From contig NZ_JAMBLT010000007.1 of the NCBI RefSeq assembly GCF_023336895.1, positions 17,461 to 81,460 of the forward strand: a stretch of 64,000 bases of DNA. Direction: 5' to 3'. A model generated the notes under the pieces. The model worked only from the letters and a program-made list of their open reading frames with translations, had not been told where the DNA came from and made no database searches. The position numbers and the translations under genes are program-made. The DNA comes from Parasutterella secunda. Its GTDB lineage: Bacteria; Pseudomonadota; Gammaproteobacteria; Burkholderiales; Burkholderiaceae_F. Every line of letters begins with the position of its first letter. Positions within the stretch are counted from its first letter, which is position 1. Positions 19,154 to 28,225 of this stretch are shown here, one piece after another.

Positions 19154-21283
19154 CTAGAAGGAATATCTTATTCCAGCATTGAGTTGCCAACTATTGTCAA
19201 ATTCTCCACCGAAAATACACTTTGAACTGAGCCATATTTTGGAATTTTCGCTTAAAGTTATGTCAGTGCCGATACCTAAGTCATACCAGGTATCGGATCC
19301 TGAGTTTTCATTTCGATAGGCAGTGGTACGACCGATGGCATCAAAAGAGTAATCTCCCTTGAATTCATGCATAACGTCTCCCATGATGTAGATTGAACCA
19401 TTAGAAGAATTTTCTCCGGAGTTAATGGTCATTCCACTTCGGAATCCAAGCCTACCAATGATGCTATTGATATCACCGATATTTGCTTTAATACCCCCAT
19501 CAGTTGTGAAATTATTGCCTTCAATGCGTACGATCTGCAGTTGGGTTTGAGGTTCAATAAAAAGATTATTGTTGAGTTGGTACTTGTATCCTACTTCAGC
19601 ACTTAAACCGTAATAGGTTTGCCAGAATGAACTTCCAATACTTGCATTCTGGTTGTTGTTTAAATCATAATCACTACCGATTCGACCAATCTTTGCATTA
19701 AAGTCTGCATATCCACCACAATCGCTCAGAACAGAGTAGTAAAAATTCAAACCATATACGTCATTGTTTCCGCTTCCAGAAATACCATTTAAATCAGTAT
19801 CAGCCTGAGTGTAGTCGAAAGCTACTCCAACGATTTTCCGACTCCCAGTCGTAGAAACGTCTTTGTCGTAGCCTATTTGAATCATATGTTTATCCGTGTC
19901 AAACTCGTTAGTGTATCCAATATTGGAGAAACGGTAACGAACCCAAAGGCCATCTGTATTCGTTCCTTTATGACGGGTTTCTCCTCTGCGTTCATGGAAA
20001 CGATCTAGATCCGTAACCAAAGAGTAGGAAGCCAGAGTTGCGTTGTGTAAAAAATTAATATTTTCATTGGTATGACCCAGTGATTTGGTTAAGTACCAAT
20101 AGGTCTTATCGTTTTCTAAGTCAGTTTCGCTTTTTGTACTGTAATTGAGCGTATACAACTCACTAGAGTTATTTACTTCTCCATCGGCATTTGTTGTGAA
20201 GGTAGTATCTCCTTTTTCAACACTTGCGAAGTAAAGTTTATCCCCTAAGTTCATTTCATCAAGATGAGCTTTGGAAGCATCGAATTGAACGACTTGCCTA
20301 GAACCATTTTCAGCAGAACCGATCTGAATGAAGTCACTGGTTCCGTCGTTAGCGTACGTTTTCTGCCCTTGATTAGAGAGCCAATTTAAGTCCATTACAA
20401 AAGTTCCACCACTACCCTTGAGATTATCCAGTTTAACTGTAGCGTAAACAGCATCTTTATTTCTATAGTTGGAAAGGTTGTAATTCGTATTTTTGATAAT
20501 TGTTTCTTCGTAAGTCTTCCAGATCTGATCATCTGCAAGCATTACGACGCCATCTTCAAGTGTTAAATTGCTTAATTTACCATTACCGCTGAGTAGTGAA
20601 CCAGAAGCATTAAAAATCCATGTGGCACCATTTTTGAGTGTCAAGTCAACAATTGAATCATTACCTTCTCCAATCGCACTGCCAAACCAAAATGAATCCT
20701 TGTTTGAAAGTTCAACCGTTACCTTATTAGTTCCTTTATGGAACATGGTGGTTGTGACATCTATTGAACCAATTATCTGAACGGATTTACCTGATATTGT
20801 TACATTATTATTCTGAGTATATGTATCAAATAAACCCGATATTCCTCCTTTATATGGCGTTTTAGCGCTGATTGCTGTGCTGTCGTTTCGACCTTCTTGT
20901 CCTCCAATTGAGGCAATGTAAATAGAGTCAAGATCCTTAAAGTTGATGGTGGCACTGTCTCTTGCGTAAACAGCACCATTATTGTCTATGTTGTCGTGTT
21001 GAGCTGTGTTTACAATAGAAACCGTTTTTGTGGCCGTTAAGGTATTTTTTTGAATAACTACGGCTTCAGTCGTATCTGTATAGTAACCACTTGAAACACC
21101 TGTGATTTGAACGTTTATGTTGTCATAAGTACCGTTAGAAATACCCTGATTGGGGTTGCCGTGTATATTAACATCTCCGATATAGTTAAAGTCTTGAGCA
21201 TCACTTGTTACCGCAAAACACGCTAGCACAGCTATGGTCAGTGGATATTTAGGACTTAAAAATTGGGGGGGGGTATATCGCAT
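19154..21283 (-). CDS. Autotransporter (type Va secretion), possibly phase-variable
   Basis: A 709-residue surface protein. A signal peptide (hydrophobic LTIAVLACFAVTSDA, about residues 15-29) precedes a beta-helix passenger rich in Asn/Thr/Ser (about 30-430). A C-terminal 12-strand barrel (about 440-709) ends in NAGIRYSF. It is more AT-rich than the core genes around it, suggesting acquisition or relaxed selection. Codons 4-7 are a run of nine C on the coding strand (MRYTPPQF), in frame as sequenced. Slippage here would shift the frame before the signal peptide and switch the gene off. The binding target is unknown. The promoter region upstream is AT-rich. Confidence 0.88.
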   Translation of the reverse strand: MRYTPPQFLSPKYPLTIAVLACFAVTSDAQDFNYIGDVNIHGNPNQGISNGTYDNINVQITGVSSGYYTDTTEAVVIQKNTLTATKTVSIVNTAQHDNIDNNGAVYARDSATINFKDLDSIYIASIGGQEGRNDSTAISAKTPYKGGISGLFDTYTQNNNVTISGKSVQIIGSIDVTTTMFHKGTNKVTVELSNKDSFWFGSAIGEGNDSIVDLTLKNGATWIFNASGSLLSGNGKLSNLTLEDGVVMLADDQIWKTYEETIIKNTNYNLSNYRNKDAVYATVKLDNLKGSGGTFVMDLNWLSNQGQKTYANDGTSDFIQIGSAENGSRQVVQFDASKAHLDEMNLGDKLYFASVEKGDTTFTTNADGEVNNSSELYTLNYSTKSETDLENDKTYWYLTKSLGHTNENINFLHNATLASYSLVTDLDRFHERRGETRHKGTNTDGLWVRYRFSNIGYTNEFDTDKHMIQIGYDKDVSTTGSRKIVGVAFDYTQADTDLNGISGSGNNDVYGLNFYYSVLSDCGGYADFNAKIGRIGSDYDLNNNQNASIGSSFWQTYYGLSAEVGYKYQLNNNLFIEPQTQLQIVRIEGNNFTTDGGIKANIGDINSIIGRLGFRSGMTINSGENSSNGSIYIMGDVMHEFKGDYSFDAIGRTTAYRNENSGSDTWYDLGIGTDITLSENSKIWLSSKCIFGGEFDNSWQLNAGIRYSF
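21265..21273 (-). repeat. C9 homopolymer tract in codons 4-7 of the autotransporter
   Basis: Nine consecutive G on the plus strand, which are C on the coding strand, lie ten bases after the ATG. Homopolymer tracts of this length at the 5' end of surface-protein genes are a known cause of slipped-strand phase variation. As sequenced, the frame is on. Confidence 0.85.
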
Positions 21284-21481
21284 AATTATCCCTATCTTTA
21301 ACTTAAAAAATTGTGACTTGGAATTTTCTCAAAACAAAAAATAACCATCAAGAAAATCGGTATTTAGTATTAACCCTTAATAATTTTGCATTACCAATCA
21401 ATAACATTTTGATTCTTCTATAAAAAAACGAAAAAGTTATTTATAAAAAAAAGTCGACAATTTTAAATTTTGATCAAACGC

Positions 21482-21517
21482 AAAATCGGCGACTTTCAAC
21501 CGAAAATCGCCGATTTG
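21482..21517 (-). terminator. Terminator after the aminotransferase gene
   Basis: AATCGGCGA and TCGCCGATT form a stem with a 14-nt loop on the minus strand, about 25 bases after the stop at 21542, followed by TTTTG. Confidence 0.75.
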
Positions 21518-21541
21518 AAAAAATGACTGAATGATGACTAT

Positions 21542-22744
21542 TTAGAGAACAGAAGCAAAACTACTTGCCACGTACTTCACATTCTTTTCATTTAATCCGC
21601 AAACGCAGATCCGTCCATTTCTCACCGCATAAATTCCAAATTCAGTGGCGAGACGATCAACTTGCTCAGGCGTTAGTCCCGTAAACGAGAACATACCGGC
21701 TTGTTGTGTCACAAATGAAAAATCCCGCTTAGCACCAATGGCTTTCATTTCATCGGCTAGAGCTTGTCGCATCGAAAGAATGCGGTTTCTCATGTCGGCC
21801 AATTCCGATTCCCAACGCTTAAATTTTTCAGGATCCGCTAAGACGCTTTCTACAATGCGGCCTCCGAACGTCGGCGGATTGGAGTAATTGGCCCGTGCGC
21901 AGGTTTTTAGATGAGTGGTGACCCGTAGGGCTTCATCTTCAGATTGCGTCACGACTGTCAAAGCGCCGATTCTTTCTCCATAGAGATTAAACGATTTGGA
22001 AAATGAGGAAGCCGCCAGGAAATTAAGTCCTGAGTCTGCAAAAAGGCGGATGGTTTGAGCATCCTCGTCCAAGCCTTTTTTAAATCCCTGATAGGCCATG
22101 TCCAAAAACGGGATCAGGTGACGGGCGCGGCAAATGTCTATGACTTCCATCCATTGATCAACGGACAAGTCATAGCCCGTCGGGTTGTGGCAGCAGGCGT
22201 GCAAAATAACGAGTGTTTTTTCAGGCAATGCCTTTAAGTCTTGTGCCATTGCGCAAAAGTCCACGCTGTTGCTTGATGCATCGTAATAGCGGTAACCCGT
22301 CACGGAATAGCCGGCAAGCCGAAGAATGTCATTGTGATTGGTCCAAGTGGGCTTTGAAGTCGCTCCGACATTAAGACCGCAGGCCCAATGCATTAAATCA
22401 ACACCGAGTTTAAGGGCTCCTGTGCCACCGAGCGTTTGCACGGTGCAGGCGCGTTTGGAGGAAACGATCTCACTATCTTTCCCGAAAATCAGTTCCTGAA
22501 CCAATCGGTCGTAGAGGGGAAGACCTGTTTGAGGAATATAAGTGTGGGGGCGGTGTTCTGCGGCAATGGCTAGTTCAGCTTCACGGACGACATCAAGAAC
22601 CGGCGTGACGCCGTTTTCATCCAAATACATTCCGACACCAAGATTGACCTTACAGTCGCGGGGATCGGCAAGAAATTTACCTGTAAGACTTAAGATGGGA
22701 TCATCGGGAACCGCACTCACAGTAGAAAAAATGGATTCATTCAT
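21542..22744 (-). CDS. Class I aminotransferase (aspartate/aromatic amino acid type)
   Basis: A PLP-dependent enzyme of the AspC/TyrB group, 400 residues from the ATG at 22744. Seen are KVNLGVGMYLDENG at the N-terminus, LHACCHNPTGYDL (the Asn contacting PLP), LDMAYQGFKKG (the Asp/Tyr pair), the Schiff-base Lys in SSFSKSFNLYGERIGAL, and an Arg near GRICVCGLN that binds the alpha-carboxylate. An AAGGA six bases ahead decides this ATG over a GTG at 22759. It likely converts aspartate or aromatic amino acids with 2-oxoglutarate. It stands alone with a terminator behind it. Confidence 0.92.
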   Translation of the reverse strand: MNESIFSTVSAVPDDPILSLTGKFLADPRDCKVNLGVGMYLDENGVTPVLDVVREAELAIAAEHRPHTYIPQTGLPLYDRLVQELIFGKDSEIVSSKRACTVQTLGGTGALKLGVDLMHWACGLNVGATSKPTWTNHNDILRLAGYSVTGYRYYDASSNSVDFCAMAQDLKALPEKTLVILHACCHNPTGYDLSVDQWMEVIDICRARHLIPFLDMAYQGFKKGLDEDAQTIRLFADSGLNFLAASSFSKSFNLYGERIGALTVVTQSEDEALRVTTHLKTCARANYSNPPTFGGRIVESVLADPEKFKRWESELADMRNRILSMRQALADEMKAIGAKRDFSFVTQQAGMFSFTGLTPEQVDRLATEFGIYAVRNGRICVCGLNEKNVKYVASSFASVL

Positions 22745-22910
22745 CGGCATTCCTTTCACAAAAGTTTACTTTCTCCAATATAAATCAGGCTTGTGAAGTG
22801 CGTGATTGAATTTTCTAAGTAAAAAGCGGTAATTAAGGTTGAAAATTTACCGCCATCTACGTGCTTTTCACTAAATAAAGGTAAGGATTGAATTCTTCAT
22901 TTACAAAAAT

Positions 22911-22933
22911 GGCGAAGCCGTGATGACTTCGCC
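22911..22933 (-). terminator. Terminator after the 112-aa gene
   Basis: GGCGAAG and CTTCGCC form a 7-bp stem, with ATTTTTG downstream on the minus strand, 30 bases after the stop at 22963. Confidence 0.7.
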
Positions 22934-22962
22934 CGGGCACAAAACGTTAAGAGGTTTTGAGA

Positions 22963-23301
22963 TTATTTCTTCATCGCTTCTATGGCTTTTTTCACGCTTT
23001 CTTGTGTCGGACGGAAAGCCGTGAGGCGTTGTTGAATGATAGCCGGAGCTTGGGCAATCATGGTGTTGTAGCGATAGCCGCCCTTGACCAGCGTCTTTAA
23101 AACATTCGCAAAGTCAAAATAGCAATCTTCGCGCTTAACCTTGGCGGAGTGTTGCAGGCCCATGAAGTCCGTCCAGGTCACTGTGTAAACCACACCCTTG
23201 TCGCTCACGTCACAGTGCGTGACGGCCACAGCGTCACAAACCCAAACATTCGGTTCCTGTTGTTGGACGGTTTGTTCCTTTTGGGGTTCTTTCTTATCCA
23301 T
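22963..23301 (-). CDS. Hypothetical protein (112 aa)
   Basis: I do not recognise it. From the ATG at 23301 (MDKKEPQKEQ), chosen because GAGG lies 6-7 bases upstream, it has a polar Gln/Glu/Lys-rich start. A compact middle follows with beta-strand character (VVYTVTWTDFMGLQHSAKV), then YNTMIAQAPAIIQQR and a helical end. There is no signal peptide or membrane segment. It lies 27 bases downstream of an EamA transporter gene on the same strand, so it is probably co-transcribed with it. Confidence 0.65.
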   Translation of the reverse strand: MDKKEPQKEQTVQQQEPNVWVCDAVAVTHCDVSDKGVVYTVTWTDFMGLQHSAKVKREDCYFDFANVLKTLVKGGYRYNTMIAQAPAIIQQRLTAFRPTQESVKKAIEAMKK

Positions 23302-23328
23302 TTTTAACCTCATGATTGATAGAAAAGT

Positions 23329-24225
23329 TTAAGAAGCAGCGGCCTTGCGAGCTTTGTTCGCCGCTTCCGTCCGTTTAGTGTAAATAGTAGCGCAAACGCC
23401 GGAAATAATAATCATGGCCATGCCGACTAAGCCCAACATGGTGACCGTTTCACTAAAGAGGGCGAAACTGACCAGGGCCGAGAAGGGAATGGCGGAAAAG
23501 CCAAGGCAAGAACTCAAGAGCATGTTGCCGTAAGCGTAAGAGCGGGTGGTACAAATTTGGCCCAGGGTAGCGCAGATGCCCATGCCGACCAAGTAGGCAC
23601 CGGACTCCAGCGTCGGCATATGCATGCCGTCTTCAAAAATATAACTTCCCAATACGCCGAAAACCGCACCGAACATGGAAAAGTAAAACACGATGCGCCA
23701 GGAAGGCTCCTTGAGATTGCCCAATTCTTTAATTTGCCAGTAAACAACCAAGTCAATGAAGGCAACAAAAAGACAAATCAATGCGGGGATGAGGTAGCCT
23801 TCATCAAACGTGGGCTGAAGCACGGTGGAAACACCCGCAAAGCCAAAAAGGATAGCCAGAATAACACCCCAGGGGGCTGATTCCTTTTTAATAAAAGCCA
23901 GAATGATGAAATTGGCCGCCATAAATAGCGGGGTGGTGTAGATCAAGGTCATGTTGGTACCAAGCGGCATTTCGCCGATGGTGAAGAACCACAGACCGAC
24001 AGAAATAGTGCCTAAGACTGCGCGTTTGATGTGTCCGCCAAAATGTTCCGTACGAAGCGACAGGCCCTGTGAGCGCACAAACATGGAAATGGTGACAATG
24101 CCAATGAGCGACCGGTAGAACACGAGTTCAAGGGATCCGAAATGGCCGCTGCAGAGTTTTACAAAAACCGCCATAAAGGAAAAACAGGCGGCCGCCGCCA
24201 GCGCCCAAAGCGATTGTTTCATCAT
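23329..24225 (-). CDS. EamA/DMT-superfamily transporter
   Basis: A 298-residue inner membrane protein with about ten hydrophobic segments in two EamA repeats. N-terminal MMKQSLWALAAAACFSFMAV is typical of the 10-TMS drug/metabolite transporter family. The ATG Met is followed by another Met, and the exact start of the two is unclear. The family exports amino acids or metabolites; the substrate is unknown. It is transcribed divergently from another EamA gene starting at 24416 across 190 bases, and upstream of a small unknown gene on its own strand. Confidence 0.85.
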   Translation of the reverse strand: MMKQSLWALAAAACFSFMAVFVKLCSGHFGSLELVFYRSLIGIVTISMFVRSQGLSLRTEHFGGHIKRAVLGTISVGLWFFTIGEMPLGTNMTLIYTTPLFMAANFIILAFIKKESAPWGVILAILFGFAGVSTVLQPTFDEGYLIPALICLFVAFIDLVVYWQIKELGNLKEPSWRIVFYFSMFGAVFGVLGSYIFEDGMHMPTLESGAYLVGMGICATLGQICTTRSYAYGNMLLSSCLGFSAIPFSALVSFALFSETVTMLGLVGMAMIIISGVCATIYTKRTEAANKARKAAAS

Positions 24226-24415
24226 AAATAAAGAATCCTTTTCTTTTTTGCGCAGTTAAGTCCTGACATTGTATGCCTGTTATGTCTTTACCGAAAGGTA
24301 GTGTTTGCTCGGATGTTTTAATTAGTTTTAGACTGATTTCTTCTTTCAGCACTGGATTGCCTCTCTATAATTTTGGCTTCTTCAAAAATAAAGCAAAAAG
24401 AAAGGCAGGTCTTTC

Positions 24416-25378
24416 ATGATCAGACAGTCGGCTCTTTTAGGACACAGCTGTGCGGCAGGCGCCAATATTATTTGGGGCATGATGGCGCCGATTGCCAAAG
24501 TGGTGATGGTCGGCGGCCTGGTGACGCCACTTGTTTTAACCGACTTAAGAATTTTCGGGGCGGCGGTTTTGTTTTGGCTTGCGTCCTTTTTTGCACCGTA
24601 TGAAAAGGTGGCTAAAGCGGACTTATTCAGACTTTTTCTGGCTAGCCTTTTCGCCATTATTTTTAATCAGGGCAGTTATGTTTTTGGCGTTGGTCTGACG
24701 ACACCGGGTAACGCCACCATTCTGACTTCGACGATGCCCTTGTGGGCGATGGTGCTCGCCGCGATTGTTTTAAAAGATCCAATCACTTTGAAAAAGCTCG
24801 TTGGCATTCTGATGGGAGCTGTCGGTGCTTTGACGCTTATTATGTCCAAAACGGATGTCGCGGCTAATCCCGCCATCGAAAGTAATATTTGGGGCGATTT
24901 GCTCGTAGCCAGCGCCCAATTGAGTTTTGCTTTTTACGTTGTGCGCTTTAAAGATTTGGTGACTCGCTACAACCTATTTACAACGATGAAGTGGATGTTT
25001 ACATTCGCTTCACTTTGTATTTTTCCGTTTTCATTTTCATCATTAACCTCGACTCCTTGGTTTTCTCTTAGCCTAAACGAATGGCTAAGTGTCGCCTATG
25101 TGGTCGTCGGCGGTACCTTTTTCTCTTACCTCTTGATTGTCGTCGGCCAGCGAAATCTAAAGCCTACCGTTGCAGCCATGTATAACTATGTACAGCCTGT
25201 TGTAGGGTGCTTAGCCGCTGTTGCGATGGGACTGGATTCTCTGTCATGGTCAAAGGCGTTTGCCGTTGTCTTTATTTTTGTCGGTGTTTATTTGGTTACG
25301 CATAGTGTGAGTGCGAAAGAACAGGCGGCAATTCAGAAGAAGCAATTGGAAGTTTTACAAAAACGCCAATTAAAATAA
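24416..25378 (+). CDS. EamA/DMT-superfamily transporter
   Basis: A 320-residue transporter with ten hydrophobic segments and the EamA signature region near the end (AAMYNYVQPVVGCLAAVAMG). The charged tail (EQAAIQKKQLEVLQKRQL) is cytoplasmic. An AAAGGCAGG Shine-Dalgarno precedes the ATG. It is divergent from the 23329-24225 transporter and only distantly similar, so the two are not a recent duplication. The substrate is unknown. Confidence 0.87.
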   Translation: MIRQSALLGHSCAAGANIIWGMMAPIAKVVMVGGLVTPLVLTDLRIFGAAVLFWLASFFAPYEKVAKADLFRLFLASLFAIIFNQGSYVFGVGLTTPGNATILTSTMPLWAMVLAAIVLKDPITLKKLVGILMGAVGALTLIMSKTDVAANPAIESNIWGDLLVASAQLSFAFYVVRFKDLVTRYNLFTTMKWMFTFASLCIFPFSFSSLTSTPWFSLSLNEWLSVAYVVVGGTFFSYLLIVVGQRNLKPTVAAMYNYVQPVVGCLAAVAMGLDSLSWSKAFAVVFIFVGVYLVTHSVSAKEQAAIQKKQLEVLQKRQLK

Positions 25379-25622
25379 ATTTGAAATGATATTAATTTAA
25401 TATTAAAACAATTCTATTAATACATTAAGGTAGTTTGTCAGTAACGAAATCGAAGACAATTGAATTGAGTCCAACGTATTAGTAAAAAAACACTTGAAAG
25501 AGAACCGAAAGTCACCTGTTTTCTTCCAGTTAAGAATATATTGTTGACCTGTCACAATTCTCCGATATACTAGGAAAAGCAGGTAGAGAAAATATAACAG
25601 GCGTGATTGAAGGGACAAAAAG

Positions 25623-25667
25623 AAAAACGCTTAAATAACCATTTGTCATGATTATTTAAGCGTTTTT
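25623..25667 (-). terminator. Terminator of the tRNA-Leu gene
   Basis: A perfect 16-bp inverted repeat (AAAAACGCTTAAATAA and its complement) with a 13-nt loop. On the minus strand it begins at the CCA end of the tRNA and ends in a T-run. Its AT-rich arms also give T-runs on the plus strand, but no plus-strand gene ends directly ahead. Confidence 0.85.
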
Positions 25668-25751
25668 GGTGCCCGGGATCGGACTCGAACCGATACGTCT
25701 CGCAACGCCAGCACCTGAAGCTGGTGCGTCTACCAATTTCGCCACCCGGGC
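25667..25751 (-). tRNA. tRNA-Leu (CAG)
   Basis: An 85-nt class II tRNA with an encoded CCA. On the minus strand the acceptor GCCCGGG pairs with CCCGGGC, the D-loop reads AATTGGTAGACGC, the anticodon stem CCAGC/GCTGG holds the loop TTCAGGT with anticodon CAG, a short variable arm follows, and the T-loop is GGTTCGAGTCC. The long variable arm and the A/G pattern fit leucine. It decodes CUG. It lies head to head with rnr, with only 16 bases between. Confidence 0.97.
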
Positions 25752-25767
25752 TTATGGATCAGGCATA

Positions 25768-28182
25768 ATGCCTGAAACAAGAATCGCAATTATATACGAA
25801 AGAGAAACGAAGTTGCCAAATTTAAAGAAAACCCCGCGTCCTAAAATTGTTAAAGAAAAAAGAGCGTCATCCAAGAAATCCAAGGGCTCTCAGGGACGAG
25901 TAAAAAATTACGTCATAACCGAGCTTGTCCAAAAGGCTGTTGATATTCTTAATCAATCAGCAGCGGATCTGGATACGTCAGAACTCTATGTGCTTTTATC
26001 CCGTCAATACAGAAAATTAAATGAAGGGCTTTTTGCTCAAGTGTTGGATCGCTTGATGGGAGATAGCCGTGTGCGGTTTGATTCCCAGAAAAAGTGTTTT
26101 ACTCATAAGGTTAAAAAGGAACACACAGGGATTGTTGTATCGCCCGCGCAAAGCACGCCTTATGTAGTCGATGATGATACCGGTGAGCGTTTTTCTATCG
26201 CTCAGGAATCAGCCAAACTTTATTTGCCCGGTGATGCGGTTATTTTCCGCTCCGCACATTCTTCCGAGCCTTGGGATGATCCTTATCTTTACGCTAATGT
26301 CACTGAGGTGGTCGAGCATTCCATCTCGGAAATTGTCGGTGAAGTTAAGAAAACAACCTCTAAACACGGCAAGGTGACGTATCACTTCAAGAAATACGAT
26401 CCGAGACTGTGCAATTTAAGTGTGAAGTTCTTAGATCCTGACACGGTTTTAGAGTCTTGGGTTGATAAGAAGGCGATTGCCGTCATTGATCGTTACCCCT
26501 CTAAAGATGATCCGCGAGTCTACGTTCGCATGGATCGCGAACTTGATGTGGATAGCGATGCCGATTTGGAAATTGAGTTGGCCGTTCGTCAATTTAACCT
26601 TCCGCATGAGTTTTCACCGGCAACGGTTCTGGAAGCTGAAAAACTCCCCAATAAGGTATTGGCCAAAGACAGAGCGCGCCGGGTGGATTTGCGTGACGTT
26701 CCGTTTTGCACTATTGACGGTGAAGACGCGAGAGACTTTGACGATGCGGTATACGCTCAACCCGAAGGGAAAGGTGCCTATCGGTTGCTCGTGGCCATTG
26801 CCGATGTGAGCTATTACGTCAAACCCAATTCGGACATTGACCGTGATGCTCAGCTCAGAAGCACTTCGGTTTATTTCCCGCGCCGAGTGATTCCGATGTT
26901 GCCCGAAAAGCTCTGTAATGGTCTTTGCTCATTAAATCCCGGCGTTGATCGCTTATCCATGGTTTGCGATATGGTGATTGATTCGCTCGGAACGGTGAAG
27001 GCTTATCAGTTCTATCCGGCCGTTATCCATTCTCACGCCCGTTTGACCTACACCAATGCCTGGAAGTACCTTTCTAACGAAGCTGTAACGGATGAAAAAG
27101 TGCCGCAGGCGGTGAGAACGGGTCTTGATACTTTATATGATCTCTATAAAGTTCTTCGACGGGCTCGCAGTATCCGTGGGGCCATTGATTTTGCAACACA
27201 AGAGACATTGGTTAAGACCGATGAAAAGGGTGACATTATTGCCATCGTGGCTCGCGAATCAAACGATGCGCACCGACTGATCGAAGAGTGTATGTTGGCA
27301 GCTAATACCTGCGCCGCGGACTTTATCAGTCGCCATAAAAAGCTCAGTTTGTACCGTGTGCATGATTCACCCTCGGTGGATAAGCTTTTGGAATTGCGCC
27401 GTACGCTCTCTGGCTTCGGCCTAACGCTATTGGGAGGCAATAAGCCGACGGCAGCCGATTATGAAAAAGTCGTCGAAGCGGTTGAAGGCAAACCCTATAG
27501 TGACGTCATTCAAACGGCGCTTTTGCGTTCGATGCAGCGCGCTGTTTATTCCCCGGACAATATCGGCCACTATGGCTTGGGTTACGAAGGCTACACGCAC
27601 TTTACCTCACCCATTCGTCGCTATCCGGACCTTTTGGTTCATCGAACGATTCGAGGCATTCTCTCAAGGCGTACCTACAGACCGACTGTCTATCCGGGCA
27701 GTACCTCGGTGCTCAATAGCTTAAGCGGCATGAACCTTAAGCGCACACTATTGGCGATGCCGCAGCCTGAAAAAACAGAGGCGGCGGGAGCAACGGATCC
27801 GTCTCGCGGTGCCTGGGTGGAACTCGGCAAGATCACGAGCGCCTGTGAACGACGGGCCGATGATGCGAGTCGCGATGTCACCGCTTGGCTCAAGTGCCGC
27901 TACATGAAGACTATTGCTTCGGATAAGCAAAAATTTAAAGCCCGAATTACGGCGATTACTTCATTTGGTCTTTATGTGCAGCTTCAGGAAATCTTTGTTG
28001 AAGGCTTTGTGCATATTTCCAATATTGGTTTTGACTACTATGTCTACACACCCGAAGGTACCCTGCTGGGACAATCGTTCGGTGAGGTGTATGCCGTGGG
28101 TGACGTGGTAACGGTGAGTTTGATTGAAGTCGATGAAGATCGCAGACGGATTGATTTTCGTATCAGTCGGTCGCGTCATTGA
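25768..28182 (+). CDS. rnr: Ribonuclease R
   Basis: A processive 3'-5' exoribonuclease that degrades structured RNA and acts in trans-translation and rRNA quality control. About 804 residues: an N-terminal basic region and helix-turn-helix (about 1-110), cold-shock domains (about 115-270), the RNB catalytic domain with CTIDGEDARDFDDAVYA (Asp cluster) and YTHFTSPIRRYPDLLVHR, and a C-terminal S1 domain (AITSFGLYVQLQEIFVEGFV). The ATG at 25768 is the first outside the tRNA; a TTG at 25813 giving LPNLKKTPRP is an alternative. An earlier in-frame ATG would run through the antisense tRNA and is rejected. rlmB follows, as in E. coli. Confidence 0.93.
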   Translation: MPETRIAIIYERETKLPNLKKTPRPKIVKEKRASSKKSKGSQGRVKNYVITELVQKAVDILNQSAADLDTSELYVLLSRQYRKLNEGLFAQVLDRLMGDSRVRFDSQKKCFTHKVKKEHTGIVVSPAQSTPYVVDDDTGERFSIAQESAKLYLPGDAVIFRSAHSSEPWDDPYLYANVTEVVEHSISEIVGEVKKTTSKHGKVTYHFKKYDPRLCNLSVKFLDPDTVLESWVDKKAIAVIDRYPSKDDPRVYVRMDRELDVDSDADLEIELAVRQFNLPHEFSPATVLEAEKLPNKVLAKDRARRVDLRDVPFCTIDGEDARDFDDAVYAQPEGKGAYRLLVAIADVSYYVKPNSDIDRDAQLRSTSVYFPRRVIPMLPEKLCNGLCSLNPGVDRLSMVCDMVIDSLGTVKAYQFYPAVIHSHARLTYTNAWKYLSNEAVTDEKVPQAVRTGLDTLYDLYKVLRRARSIRGAIDFATQETLVKTDEKGDIIAIVARESNDAHRLIEECMLAANTCAADFISRHKKLSLYRVHDSPSVDKLLELRRTLSGFGLTLLGGNKPTAADYEKVVEAVEGKPYSDVIQTALLRSMQRAVYSPDNIGHYGLGYEGYTHFTSPIRRYPDLLVHRTIRGILSRRTYRPTVYPGSTSVLNSLSGMNLKRTLLAMPQPEKTEAAGATDPSRGAWVELGKITSACERRADDASRDVTAWLKCRYMKTIASDKQKFKARITAITSFGLYVQLQEIFVEGFVHISNIGFDYYVYTPEGTLLGQSFGEVYAVGDVVTVSLIEVDEDRRRIDFRISRSRH

Positions 28183-28225
28183 TTACAATGAGCAGGTTTG
28201 ATTAATAAAGTAATTTAATTTTTGT

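Noticed and set aside
25403..25618. 71-residue frame on the minus strand
   Set aside because: AT-rich, no ribosome-binding site, hydrophobic only by composition, and it sits between the EamA gene and the tRNA terminator.
25666..25767. N-terminal extension of rnr
   Set aside because: It would translate the antisense strand of the tRNA-Leu gene.
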